Assembly: GCA_035440445.1 (NCBI GenBank)
Contig: DAORMJ010000008.1
Span: 80,386-144,385, forward strand
Direction: 5' to 3'
Origin: Ga0077548 sp035440445
GTDB lineage: Bacteria; Pseudomonadota; Alphaproteobacteria; Rhizobiales; Xanthobacteraceae
Length of the DNA stretch: 64,000 bases
The notes under the pieces are model-generated. The model was given only the letters and a program-made list of their open reading frames with translations, was not told where the DNA came from and did not search any database. Numbering within the stretch: position 1 is the first letter of the stretch; every line of letters begins with the position of its first letter. The position numbers were made by a program, and so were the translations under genes. Shown in pieces: positions 1 to 8,204 of the stretch.

Positions 1-2190
1 GATGTTCTTCATCGTCGCCTGTGACAAATGACGCGCACGCACGATGCCCATGAGGTCGCCCTTCAAGAGCGTGATGCCCGCACTCTCCATCGCAACGTCC
101 GTGCCTGTGCCCATGGCGATGCCGACATCGGCGGCGGCAAGCGCCGGCGCGTCGTTCACGCCATCGCCGGCCATGGCGACCACACGGCCTTCGCTGCGGA
201 GCTTCTCGACGACCTTCGCCTTTTGATCCGGAAGAACGTCGGCCTCGACTTCGCCGATGCCGAGTTCGGCTGCTACCGCGCGCGCGGTGACCGCGTTGTC
301 GCCGGTCAGCATCACGAGGCGGATCTTGTCTTTCTTCAACGCCTCGAGCGCTTCGCGGGTGGTCGGCTTTACCGGATCCTTGATCGCGAGCACGCCAGCG
401 GCTTTCGCATCGACGCCTACGAAGATTGCGGTCGCGCCGTCTTCGCGGAGCGCGTTAGCCGCAGCCTCGTATTCTCCGGCATCGATGCCACGTTCTTTCA
501 GATAGGCGGCGTTGCCCAGCGTCACACACTTGCCTTCGATCCAGCCGAGCGCACCTTTGCCGCTCGGCGAATGGAAGTCGTGTACTTCGCTCAATTGGAG
601 ATTGCGTTCCTGCGCGTCGCTGACGATCGCATGCGCGATCGGATGTTCGCTTGCGCGTTCGACGCTTGCCGCAAGGCGCAGGAGTTCGTTTTCCTTGAAC
701 GTGGTCGAGACGACCTTGGTCAGTTTCGGCTTGCCTTCGGTAAGCGTGCCGGTCTTGTCGATGACAAGCGTGTCGACACTCTCCATGCGTTCGAGTGCGG
801 CGGCGTTCTTGACGAGCACGCCCATCTGCGCGCCGCGCCCGACGCCGACCATGATGGACATGGGCGTGGCAAGGCCGAGCGCGCAAGGGCAGGCGATGAT
901 GAGCACGGTTACGGCCGCCACCAGCGCGAAGCCGTAGCGCGGCTCAGGCCCGAAGGTAGCCCAGGCCACGAAGGCCACAAGCGCAGCGAGCATCACGGCG
1001 GGAACGAACCAGCCCGCGACGCGATCGGCAAGCCGCTGGATGGGCGCGGCCGAGCGCTGCGCCTGCGCCACCATCTGCACGATCTGCGAAAGCATGGTGT
1101 CGTGGCCGACCTTGTCGGCGCGCATGATAAGTGCGCCGCTCTGGTTCACGGTGCCTGCGATCAGCTTTGCCTCTACTTCCTTCGTAACCGGCATGGACTC
1201 GCCGGTGACCATGGACTCGTCCACGGAAGAGCGGCCTTCCACCACCGCACCATCGACGGGAATTTTTTCGCCCGGCCGCACGCGGAGTTTGTCGCCGACC
1301 ACGATTGCATCGACCGCGACGTCTTCCTCGCTGCCGTCGTCCTTTAGTTTGCGGGCCTGCTTCGGCGCGAGATTGAGCAGCGCCTTGATCGCGCCCGAGG
1401 TCTGCTCGCGGGCGCGCAGTTCCAGCACCTGCCCGAGCAGCACGAGCACGGTGATGACGGCTGCGGCTTCAAAATAGAGCGCGACATTGCCGTGATGATC
1501 GCGGAAGGCGGCCGGGAAGATCGAGGGGAAGAACAGCGCCACTACGCTATAGAGCCAGGCAACGCCGGTGCCGATGGCGATCAGCGTGAACATGTTGAGG
1601 TTGCGCGAAACAAGGCTCGCCCAGCCGCGTTCGAAGAACGGCCAGCCCGCCCATAGCACTACGGGGGTTGCGAAGATGAATTGCAGCGGCCCGGAATATT
1701 CGGCGGGTACGAAGCTGATCCCGGTCAGATGCGGAATCATTTCGAGGAAGAACACCGGAATCGTTAGCGCGAGCGCGATCCAGAAGCGGCGCGTCATGTC
1801 GATGAGTTCGGGATTCGGTCCGCTATCCGCCGTCACCAGTTCGGGTTCGAGCGCCATGCCGCAGATCGGGCAGGAGCCGGGGCCGACCTGCCTGATCTCG
1901 GGATGCATGGGGCAGGTGTAGATCGTGCCAGCCGGAACATCTTCTTTCGGCTTTTCACCGGCGAGATATTTTTCCGGATCGGCGATGAATTTTTCGCGGC
2001 ACTTCGGATTGCAGAAATAATAGGTGTGGCCGCGATATTCGTGCCGGTGCTTCGCGGTGTGCGGATCGACCATCATCCCGCAGACCGGGTCTTTCACCTT
2101 ATGCGTCTGCGATGCGGCGTGCCCCGAGCAGCAGCTTTTCTGCGGCTGTTGCGCGTGCGCGGAATGGTCGTGGTGCGAAGCGTCGGACAT
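1..2190 (-). CDS. copA: Copper-translocating P-type ATPase (left-edge partial)
   Basis: An inner-membrane P1B-type ATPase that exports Cu(I) using ATP. 730 residues are visible; the final membrane helices lie beyond the window. The N-terminus is His/Cys-rich (CC at 20-21), followed by a YHS metal-binding domain (about 33-75, DPVCGM and YYFCNPKC) and a heavy-metal-binding domain (about 90-117, TCPMHPE and CPICGM). The ATPase core has the CPC metal-transit motif (434-436), the DKTGT phosphorylation motif (Asp478) and GDGVNDAP. The ATG at 2190 is chosen because it opens the His-rich leader beside the operator. The gene is divergent from csoR. The YHS+HMBD front end instead of classical HMA domains is typical of many proteobacterial CopA-like pumps. 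Silver transport is possible, but the CsoR neighbour favours copper. Confidence 0.95.
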   Translation of the reverse strand, partial: MSDASHHDHSAHAQQPQKSCCSGHAASQTHKVKDPVCGMMVDPHTAKHRHEYRGHTYYFCNPKCREKFIADPEKYLAGEKPKEDVPAGTIYTCPMHPEIRQVGPGSCPICGMALEPELVTADSGPNPELIDMTRRFWIALALTIPVFFLEMIPHLTGISFVPAEYSGPLQFIFATPVVLWAGWPFFERGWASLVSRNLNMFTLIAIGTGVAWLYSVVALFFPSIFPAAFRDHHGNVALYFEAAAVITVLVLLGQVLELRAREQTSGAIKALLNLAPKQARKLKDDGSEEDVAVDAIVVGDKLRVRPGEKIPVDGAVVEGRSSVDESMVTGESMPVTKEVEAKLIAGTVNQSGALIMRADKVGHDTMLSQIVQMVAQAQRSAAPIQRLADRVAGWFVPAVMLAALVAFVAWATFGPEPRYGFALVAAVTVLIIACPCALGLATPMSIMVGVGRGAQMGVLVKNAAALERMESVDTLVIDKTGTLTEGKPKLTKVVSTTFKENELLRLAASVERASEHPIAHAIVSDAQERNLQLSEVHDFHSPSGKGALGWIEGKCVTLGNAAYLKERGIDAGEYEAAANALREDGATAIFVGVDAKAAGVLAIKDPVKPTTREALEALKKDKIRLVMLTGDNAVTARAVAAELGIGEVEADVLPDQKAKVVEKLRSEGRVVAMAGDGVNDAPALAAADVGIAMGTGTDVAMESAGITLLKGDLMGIVRARHLSQATMKNI

Positions 2191-2219
2191 GGTGCGGCTC
2201 TTTGTGTGGCTCTTGCGGA

Positions 2220-2241
2220 ATATACCCTAGGGGGGTATATA
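2220..2241. promoter_or_regulatory. CsoR-type operator between copA and csoR
   Basis: A perfect inverted repeat with arms TATACCC (2221-2227) and GGGTATA (2233-2239) around TAGGG. It matches the G-tract pseudo-palindrome known for CsoR copper sensors. It lies 30 bp from the copA start and only 8 bp from the csoR start, so one dimer or tetramer site could control both divergent genes. The identity is inferred from pattern and position. Confidence 0.8.
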
Positions 2242-2247
2242 GGCCCC

Positions 2248-2523
2248 ATGCAAAAGGAAGCCAAGTCCGAAACGCTCAAACGTCTCAACAGAATTGCAGG
2301 GCAGGTCCGCGGTCTTGCCGGCATGGTCGAGGACGACCGCTATTGCATCGATATCCTGACGCAGCTTTCAGCGGTGCGCGCCGCCTTGCGCAAGGTCGAA
2401 GACGCGATCCTGCGCGATCACGTCGGCCATTGCGTCGAAGGCGCGATCAAAAGCGGCGACAAGGCCGAGCAGCGCAAGAAGGTTGCGGAATTGATGGACG
2501 TCTTCGCGCGCGCGGAGCGCTGA
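2248..2523 (+). CDS. csoR: Copper-sensing repressor, CsoR family
   Basis: A 91-residue all-helical DUF156 (CsoR/RcnR/FrmR) repressor. The Cu(I) ligand set is intact: Cys33, His58 and Cys62, with exactly the 25- and 4-residue spacing of Mycobacterium CsoR Cys36/His61/Cys65. That supports copper rather than nickel or formaldehyde sensing. Cu(I) binding should release it from the operator and derepress both csoR and copA. The ATG at 2248 follows the palindrome by 8 bp and has no clear Shine-Dalgarno sequence, so translation may be leaderless or the mRNA may start inside the operator. An open frame continues upstream on this strand, but it runs through copA and is not used. Confidence 0.93.
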   Translation: MQKEAKSETLKRLNRIAGQVRGLAGMVEDDRYCIDILTQLSAVRAALRKVEDAILRDHVGHCVEGAIKSGDKAEQRKKVAELMDVFARAER

Positions 2524-2538
2524 ACAAAGCGTCTGGCG

Positions 2539-3372
2539 TCAATCCGGCAGCGAATTGATTGCGATCATGGTGCGCAGGAGTTCGTCCGCGCTCATGCCGA
2601 AGCTTTTGTTGGCGAGCGCTTCGATACGGCCTTCGCGGGCGAGGCGCGCGAGCGTGCGATCGACCACGAGGCGGAACGGTGCGTCGCCGAGCTGCAAGGC
2701 GAGGCCATAAGTTTCATAACTGAAATAGCGCTTGCCGAGCTGGAATTCCTGCCCGCGGTCGCGGCGTCCCCACAGATAAGCCAGGATCGCGCGATCCGCG
2801 AAGTAAGCGTCGAGCTTGCCTTCGCCGAGCATCCGGATGCCGTCGCGATGGTCGTTCACGACGACGATCTGCGCGCGCACGCCGATCTGCGAAAGCGTGG
2901 AGCGCAACAATTCATGCGTTGTGGTGCCATTGAGAACGCCGACCTTTTTGCCGGCGAAGTCCTCGAAGCGATCAATCTCCTTGCCGCGGAAGGCGACGCC
3001 TGCGCCATCGACGAAGGTGGGAATCGAGAAATCGACGATCTCGCGCCGCGAGATGGTGATCGAACTCGGCTCGCAGAGGAGGTCGATCTTGTTTTCGCGC
3101 ACCATTTCGAAACGGTTCTGCGCGGTGACGGCGACATATTCGATGCGAATGTCGCGTTTGAGTTGCTGGCGGAGCGACGCCGCTACCTCGCGGCACAGAT
3201 CGACAATATAGCCGCCGGCATTGCCCGCGCCATCACTGTAGGAATGCGGCCGCGCATCGACGCGGTGGCCGATACGCAGAACGCCGGAGTCCTGCACGCG
3301 CTTCAGCGTATCTGCATGGACCGTCTGCGCGGCGAGACCGAACAATAGCGCAAACAAAAAAGGCCGGATCAT
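2539..3372 (-). CDS. Periplasmic solute-binding protein (amino-acid ABC transporter type)
   Basis: A 277-residue SBP_bac_3-type protein with an export signal (about 1-20, hydrophobic, ending VHA). The mature part begins with the typical VLRIG strand and has the two-lobe fold signature (IDLLCEPSSITISRRE; GVLNGTT). It resembles polar amino-acid binding proteins. No permease or ATPase gene is adjacent, so it is an orphan binding protein here or works with a distant transporter. The ATG at 3372 was chosen over an upstream in-frame start because a signal peptide follows directly and GGGGGAAG lies 5 bases upstream. That ribosome site and start codon fall inside a perfect hairpin (3371-3401). It converges with csoR, 15 bp apart. 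Confidence 0.85.
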   Translation of the reverse strand: MIRPFLFALLFGLAAQTVHADTLKRVQDSGVLRIGHRVDARPHSYSDGAGNAGGYIVDLCREVAASLRQQLKRDIRIEYVAVTAQNRFEMVRENKIDLLCEPSSITISRREIVDFSIPTFVDGAGVAFRGKEIDRFEDFAGKKVGVLNGTTTHELLRSTLSQIGVRAQIVVVNDHRDGIRMLGEGKLDAYFADRAILAYLWGRRDRGQEFQLGKRYFSYETYGLALQLGDAPFRLVVDRTLARLAREGRIEALANKSFGMSADELLRTMIAINSLPD

Positions 3373-3401
3373 TTGCTTCCCCCGATGGAAGGGAAGCAAA
3401 T
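3371..3401 (-). promoter_or_regulatory. Hairpin enclosing the SD and start codon of the solute-binding protein
   Basis: A perfect 11-bp inverted repeat: ATTTGCTTCCC (3371-3381) and GGGAAGCAAAT (3391-3401) with a 9-base loop. In the minus-strand mRNA the 3' arm contains the Shine-Dalgarno sequence and the first two bases of the ATG. Folding would block ribosome entry. It could equally be a protein-binding operator at DNA level. Confidence 0.6.
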
Positions 3402-3440
3402 CACCCATGCGCGCGCTTGGCAATGTTGCGGCGCGCGTGG

Positions 3441-3647
3441 TCAGCGCAGACTTTTGCGCGGGCAGCTCGAAAAGCCGAACAGCGTATAAGCCGGGCACCA
3501 GCCGAGGAGCGCAGTCAGGATCGGGACTACGCCGATCCAGCCGAGCCAGTTCCAGCCCGTAGCCGGCAGAATGTAGCCGAGCGCGAAGGCCAGCAGCGCA
3601 ATGCCAATGGCAATGCGAACCAGACGATCCAGTAGTCCGACGTTCAT
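3441..3647 (-). CDS. Small membrane protein, DUF2892/YgaP-like
   Basis: A 68-residue protein with two predicted membrane helices (about 8-28 and 32-55). It has the features of DUF2892 (inner-membrane YgaP-like) domains: LLDRLVRI near the N-terminus, a GW pair and a WCPAYTLFG segment with a conserved Cys, followed by a C-terminal Cys. The start at 3647 is preceded by GGGAGA. The domain is usually found alone or fused to a rhodanese; no rhodanese is adjacent here. Its function is not established. It lies on the same strand as, and about 70 bp upstream of, the solute-binding-protein leader, so the two may be cotranscribed. Confidence 0.75.
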   Translation of the reverse strand: MNVGLLDRLVRIAIGIALLAFALGYILPATGWNWLGWIGVVPILTALLGWCPAYTLFGFSSCPRKSLR

Positions 3648-3724
3648 GATGATCTCCCGTTGCCGGAGCGAAAGGTGGTCAATTCTCCTTCGCCTGCGTT
3701 GATCGGGATCAAGAAGACAAAAAT

Positions 3725-4747
3725 TCAGCTATAGCGCTCGCGCGCGAGTGCGGCTCCCTTCGAGAGGGCTGCAAGTTTGCCGAAGGCGACTTCGCGCTTC
3801 ATCGGCGCCATGCCGCAATTCGTGCCGGGGAAGATGCGATCCTTCGGCACATAGCGCATCGCTTGTTCGATGACGGCGCAGACTTCCTCGGGCATCTCGA
3901 TCTGGTCGGTGGCGACATCGATTGCGCCGAGCAGAATGTCTTTGCCTTCGAGCAGTCCGATCAAATCCATCGGCACCTTGGAGTTGCGCGCTTCGAGCGA
4001 GACTTGCTGGATTTTGCTTTTCGCAAGTGCAGGGAAAATGTCCTGATACTGCCGCCACTCGTCGCCGAGCGTCTGCTTCCAGCTCACATTCGCTTCGATG
4101 CCATAGCCATAGCAGATGTGAACGGCGGTCGTGCAGGTGAGGCCTTCGGTGGCGACGTGCAGCGCGTCGATACCCCACGCCGTGACTTCGTCCATATAGA
4201 CATTGAAGGCGGGCTCATCGAACTGGATGACGTCGACGCCATCAGCCTCGAGCGCGCGCGCCTCCTCATTCAGAAGCTTCGCGAAGGCCATCGCCATCTT
4301 TACGCGGTCGCCGTAATGCCGGTCGGCGATCGTGTCGATGATCGTCATGGGACCGGGCAAGGTGAATTTCAGCTTGCGCTTAGTGTGCGCCCGCGCGATC
4401 CGCGCTTCATACTGGTGCACGCGGCCCTTGAGCTTCAACTCGCCGGTGACCTGCGGGACCATCGCCTTGTAGCGATCGTTGCGGATGCCCATTTCGACCT
4501 TGTTCGCGAAGTCGATGCCTTCGATCTTTTCGAGGAAGCCGTGGACGAAATGCTGGCGGGACTGTTCGCCCTCGGTGACGATATCGATGCCGGCATTTTC
4601 CTGCTCCTTGATCACTAGCACGGTGGCGTCGCGCTTCGCATCGAGCAGGGCGTCTCCCGATAATTTCCACGGCGCCCAGAGCTTGTTGGGCTCGGCAAGC
4701 CAGGCAGGCTTGGGCAGGCTTCCGGCAAGAGTGGTTTCGAACAGCAT
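3725..4747 (-). CDS. Core-type cobalamin-independent methionine synthase (MetE-like)
   Basis: A 340-residue protein covering only the catalytic C-terminal barrel of MetE. It would transfer a methyl group to a thiol, most likely homocysteine, in the cytoplasm. Zinc-ligand residues are visible: His210 and Cys212 (HICYG) and Cys311 (TNCGMAP), with Glu252 between them. DEP at 177-179 fits the substrate pocket. Full MetE has about 750 residues, so this is half-size like archaeal-type core MetE proteins, which accept unusual methyl donors. The start at 4747 has AGGA 9 bases upstream. It follows the pirin gene by 37 bp on the same strand, suggesting an operon. The methyl donor is unknown. Confidence 0.8.
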   Translation of the reverse strand: MLFETTLAGSLPKPAWLAEPNKLWAPWKLSGDALLDAKRDATVLVIKEQENAGIDIVTEGEQSRQHFVHGFLEKIEGIDFANKVEMGIRNDRYKAMVPQVTGELKLKGRVHQYEARIARAHTKRKLKFTLPGPMTIIDTIADRHYGDRVKMAMAFAKLLNEEARALEADGVDVIQFDEPAFNVYMDEVTAWGIDALHVATEGLTCTTAVHICYGYGIEANVSWKQTLGDEWRQYQDIFPALAKSKIQQVSLEARNSKVPMDLIGLLEGKDILLGAIDVATDQIEMPEEVCAVIEQAMRYVPKDRIFPGTNCGMAPMKREVAFGKLAALSKGAALARERYS

Positions 4748-4784
4748 TTGGCGTTTCCTGATTTTATCGTTCGATTGCTGGCCG

Positions 4785-5705
4785 TTATTGCGAACCTGGC
4801 AGCGGGATGAATTCGGTTTCGTCGGGCACCGGCTTGAAGCGCCCGGTCTTCCAGTCTTCCTTCGCCTGTTCGATCCGCTCTTTGCTCGAATGGACGAAAT
4901 TCCACCAGATATAGCGCGGGCCTTCCAGCGCCGCGCCGCCGAGCAACATCATGCGGGTCCATTTCAGCGCGCGCACAGTAATGCGATCGCCGGGGCGGAA
5001 GATGAGCAGGCACGGTCCTTCGAATCTATCGCCGGCGATATCGACTTCGCCTTCGACGACATAGATCGCGCGTTCCTCGTGGTCGGCATCGAGCGGTGCC
5101 ATGGCGCCTGCGTCGAGCACGACTTCGGCATACAACCAGTCCGACTGCATGCCAACTGGAGAGGTCTTGCCGAACACGTTGCCCGCGATGATGCGTGCGC
5201 GGAGCTTGCCGTCTTCTAGGATCGGCAGATCATTGTCGGCAAAATGCTGGAAGGAGGGCGCGATCTCTTCCGCGGCTTTCGGAAGCGCAATCCAGCTCTG
5301 GATGCCGGACATCTTCTGCCCCGAAGCGCGAGCGTCGCCCGGCGTGCGCTCCGAATGCGCGATGCCGCTTCCCGCGGTCATGAGGTTCATCGCGCCGGGT
5401 GTGATTTCCAGGGCGTTGCCTTCGCTGTCGCGATGCATGATGCGGCCGTCGAAAAGATAAGTGACGGTCGCAAGCCCGATATGCGGGTGCGGCCGCACGT
5501 CCATGCCCTGACCGCCGATGAACTGCACCGGGCCCATCTGGTCAAAAAAGATGAAAGGACCGACCATCTGGCGCTTGCCGTGCGGCAGCGCGCGGCGGAC
5601 GTTGAAGCCGCCGAGGTCGCGAACGCGAGGAATAATGACGAGATCGAGCGCGTCGCAGGAGCGCTTGTCGCCGAGAATTGGATCTTGGGAGGGGAGCCAG
5701 CTCAT
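4785..5705 (-). CDS. Pirin family protein
   Basis: A 306-residue bicupin of the pirin family. The N-terminal cupin carries the iron-binding set HPHIG with a later E and HSE (RPHPHIGLAT; GSGIAHSERT), and the C-terminal pirin domain ends in a tryptophan-rich RYIWWNFV segment. Pirins are Fe(II) proteins; some oxidise quercetin, others modulate transcription or metabolic enzymes. The substrate cannot be read here. The ATG at 5705 (MSWLPSQDP) is preferred because a longer in-frame start would begin 27 bp from tRNA-Leu and adds a non-conserved basic tail. It sits upstream of the core-MetE gene on the same strand, an unusual partnership. Confidence 0.85.
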   Translation of the reverse strand: MSWLPSQDPILGDKRSCDALDLVIIPRVRDLGGFNVRRALPHGKRQMVGPFIFFDQMGPVQFIGGQGMDVRPHPHIGLATVTYLFDGRIMHRDSEGNALEITPGAMNLMTAGSGIAHSERTPGDARASGQKMSGIQSWIALPKAAEEIAPSFQHFADNDLPILEDGKLRARIIAGNVFGKTSPVGMQSDWLYAEVVLDAGAMAPLDADHEERAIYVVEGEVDIAGDRFEGPCLLIFRPGDRITVRALKWTRMMLLGGAALEGPRYIWWNFVHSSKERIEQAKEDWKTGRFKPVPDETEFIPLPGSQ

Positions 5706-5803
5706 GCCGCGGATGATAGCCGTGGAATTCTCCCCGCGCGACTCTCGTTGGTGCTTACTGCGGTTGCATGCGGACAATGCGGGTGCTTATGGTCCGCCCG
5801 GCT

Positions 5804-5891
5804 GCCGGCGTGGCGAAATGGTAGACGCAAGGGACTTAAAATCCCTCGGAGGGAGACCTCTGTCCCGGTTCGAGTCCGGGCGCCGGCACCA
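5804..5891 (+). tRNA. tRNA-Leu (anticodon TAA)
   Basis: An 88-base cloverleaf with encoded CCA. The acceptor arm GCCGGCG pairs with CGCCGGC (5881-5887), the anticodon stem AGGGA/TCCCT encloses CTTAAAA with TAA at 5837-5839, and there is a long class II variable arm, as expected for Leu. The T arm carries GGTTCGAGTCC. Confidence 0.97.
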
Positions 5892-5970
5892 GTCAAAGTA
5901 GTGGCGGATCAGCATGGAAGGTCACGGTTACAACATTCAGGTTTGAACGGATTCTTGAGGACTTTTTGGT

Positions 5971-7338
5971 ATGAGCAATTTTGTCCCGCCATTTCCGCCG
6001 CGGCTGGCGAAAGCGCCAAGCACCTTTAAGAGGCTGGCGTTGGCACGCCGAAACTTTCTTTCGATATGGGAGGAAGCGGCATTCGAATTTGATTATTCAT
6101 TCTCGCAATTGATCACGCGCAAAGTGTTTCTATGCAACAGCCCCGAGGCAGTACAGTTTGCGTTCAGCCTCAAGCACGCGAGTTTCGAGCGCAAGGCGCC
6201 GCAAATGCGCTACGCGCTACAGCCTTTGATCGGCGACGGGCACTTCATCAGCGACGGTGAAATCTGGCGGCAACGGCGGCGCATGGTGGCGCCGATCATC
6301 CATATTTCCCAGATGAGCAGGTTCGCGCCGATCATGGTCGAGGCCGCCATCGAGGTTCGCGATCGCTGGTCGAAGCGTGACGGCGAGATGATCGATGTGC
6401 TGAACGAGTCTGCGATGCTGACGGCGGAAGTCATCTGCCGGACCGTGTTCGGACGAAAACTCGGCCAGGATTATGCGCGCGATATTGTTGAAGGTTTCAG
6501 CGAGTATCAACAGGTCGTCAACCGCATGGATCTGATTTCGCTGATCGGACTGCCCGATTGGTTTCCGCGCTGGAACAGGCCGGCCATGCGGCGGGCGGTC
6601 AATCGTATCCATCGCGTGCTGGATAACGTGATTGCGGCCTACCGGGCCAAAAAGGGTAACGATACCTCGATGATCGGCCGCTTGCTCGAAGCGCGGGACG
6701 AACAGACCGGCGAAATGCTTTCGGACGAGGCGCTACGCAACGAAATTGCGGTGCTGTTTTTGGCCGGTCAGGAGACGAGTGCAAACAGCCTGGCCTGGAC
6801 GTGGTACCTGCTGTCGCAAGCTCCTGAAGTTGAAACCAGGCTGCAAAAGGAACTGAGCGACGTACTCGGGGGGCGTCCACCGACGTTCGCCGATGTTCCG
6901 AACCTCGTCTATACGCGTGCTGTGCTTGAAGAGGCGCTCCGGCTGTATCCTCCGATTCCGATACTGCCGCGCGAAGCGGTGCAGGAAGAGCACTTCAAGG
7001 GCGAGCACATTCCGAAAGGGTCGCTGGTCTTGGTGGTGCCGTGGCTTCTGCATCGGCACAAGAAATTGTGGGACAAGCCGGATCATTTCATTCCGGAACG
7101 TTTTCTGCCTGAAAACGCGAAATCCATTTCGAAGTTCGGTTATATCCCCTTCAGTATCGGGCCGCGCATCTGCTCCGGTTTTTCGTTCGGGCTCACCGAG
7201 TCTGTCCTGTTCCTTGCAACGCTCGCGCAGCACTTCAGGCTGCGGATGCGGCCGGGCGATACGGTGCTGCCGACATGCAAGCTGACCTTGCGCCCCGAAG
7301 GCGGGATACCGATGCGCGTCGAGCGGCTCGCTTCGTAA
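5971..7338 (+). CDS. Cytochrome P450
   Basis: A 455-residue soluble P450 monooxygenase. All signature elements are present: I-helix AGQET (265-269, the oxygen-activating Thr), K-helix ExxR (Glu321-Arg324), PERF, and the heme-thiolate loop FSIGPRICSG with Cys401. There is no fused reductase or ferredoxin domain and no redox partner nearby, so electrons must come from elsewhere. Its I-helix and overall layout resemble CYP4/CYP102-like fatty-acid-type P450s more than typical class I bacterial CYPs, but the substrate is unknown. The ATG at 5971 follows TTGAGGA. Its stop lies 2 bp from the end of the convergent acyltransferase-like gene. Confidence 0.93.
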   Translation: MSNFVPPFPPRLAKAPSTFKRLALARRNFLSIWEEAAFEFDYSFSQLITRKVFLCNSPEAVQFAFSLKHASFERKAPQMRYALQPLIGDGHFISDGEIWRQRRRMVAPIIHISQMSRFAPIMVEAAIEVRDRWSKRDGEMIDVLNESAMLTAEVICRTVFGRKLGQDYARDIVEGFSEYQQVVNRMDLISLIGLPDWFPRWNRPAMRRAVNRIHRVLDNVIAAYRAKKGNDTSMIGRLLEARDEQTGEMLSDEALRNEIAVLFLAGQETSANSLAWTWYLLSQAPEVETRLQKELSDVLGGRPPTFADVPNLVYTRAVLEEALRLYPPIPILPREAVQEEHFKGEHIPKGSLVLVVPWLLHRHKKLWDKPDHFIPERFLPENAKSISKFGYIPFSIGPRICSGFSFGLTESVLFLATLAQHFRLRMRPGDTVLPTCKLTLRPEGGIPMRVERLAS

Positions 7339-7340
7339 CG

Positions 7341-8204
7341 CTAGGACCCGTCGGCCGGGCTGGTCGATAGCGCCTCGCCATTCTGCAGGGAGGCCTTAAG
7401 CCGCTCGATCAGACGCATCGATGGCGCGCCGTCGATCACGTCGTGGTCCATGCTCAAACACATATGAACGAATTCTTGCTCGACAATCTGCTCGTCCTTG
7501 TCGCTCACGAGTTTCTTTTCGATGGTGCCGACGACGAGCGTGAGGCTCATCGGTGTAATCGGCACGCCGACTGCGGCACCGGAAGTATGCATTCCGAAGG
7601 AGGAGAGGCCGACCGTGCCTGCCGCGCTCTTGAACCAATAAGGGTTTCTGCGGAGGAGAAACCAGATGAACCGTCGCAGAAATTGCGGAAGCAACGCGAC
7701 CTGCAGCTCAAGCGCGTTCAGCGGCCCTGTGGTTCCGAGCGGCGTGTCTCTCGCCAGACGCAACTCCTCGTTGATTTCATGCGCCGTCTTCGTCTGCGCA
7801 TTCCGGACGATGTAGAAGAGGGGGATCTGCTCGCCTTCCCAGCTTCGTTCGATCATGAACGCCATATCGACTTCGTCGAACAGAATGATGCGCGAGCGGC
7901 CAAGGCGATAAGCCTGCAGGCGTTTGTCCGCGGCGACTGCGGATGCGAAAGATTTGGCGATGTAACTGGTCAGGGAAACGTTCTGTCCCGTTTGGTGGCG
8001 ATGCGCGGCCAGGCGGTCTTTCACGCCCGAAATATCGGCGTCGAAAAGAACATGCGCGATGCTCTTCTTCTGACCCGCGGCAAGCACATCCAAGATCAGT
8101 CTTCGGGGCGCAGGGAAGGAAACGATCTCGGCCTTCGGCTCAGGCTGTTGCCACAGCTCCGCCAATTGTGCCCAGGCCGCGCGAACCCGATCCGGTATGG
8201 CCAC
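7341..8204 (-). CDS. Stand-alone 2-oxoacid dehydrogenase E2-like acyltransferase
   Basis: A 287-residue protein matching only the catalytic domain of dihydrolipoamide acyltransferases. The HxxxDG catalytic motif is present (MDHDVIDGAP near 253-262), as is the preceding GTVGLSSFGMH segment. It lacks the lipoyl and E1/E3-binding domains found in true E2 subunits, so it cannot work as a swinging-arm E2. It belongs with chloramphenicol-acetyltransferase-fold enzymes acting on free CoA thioesters or an unknown carrier. A hydrophobic stretch (FLRRFIWFLLRRN) could touch a membrane. It is tail-to-tail with the P450, 2 bp apart; whether they share a pathway is inference. Confidence 0.75.
   Translation of the reverse strand: MAIPDRVRAAWAQLAELWQQPEPKAEIVSFPAPRRLILDVLAAGQKKSIAHVLFDADISGVKDRLAAHRHQTGQNVSLTSYIAKSFASAVAADKRLQAYRLGRSRIILFDEVDMAFMIERSWEGEQIPLFYIVRNAQTKTAHEINEELRLARDTPLGTTGPLNALELQVALLPQFLRRFIWFLLRRNPYWFKSAAGTVGLSSFGMHTSGAAVGVPITPMSLTLVVGTIEKKLVSDKDEQIVEQEFVHMCLSMDHDVIDGAPSMRLIERLKASLQNGEALSTSPADGS

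Noticed and set aside
28..1347. Long plus-strand open frame of 439 codons at the left edge
   Set aside because: It is antisense to copA. Its product is His/Arg/Asp-rich with no domain, whereas the minus strand gives a complete P-type ATPase.
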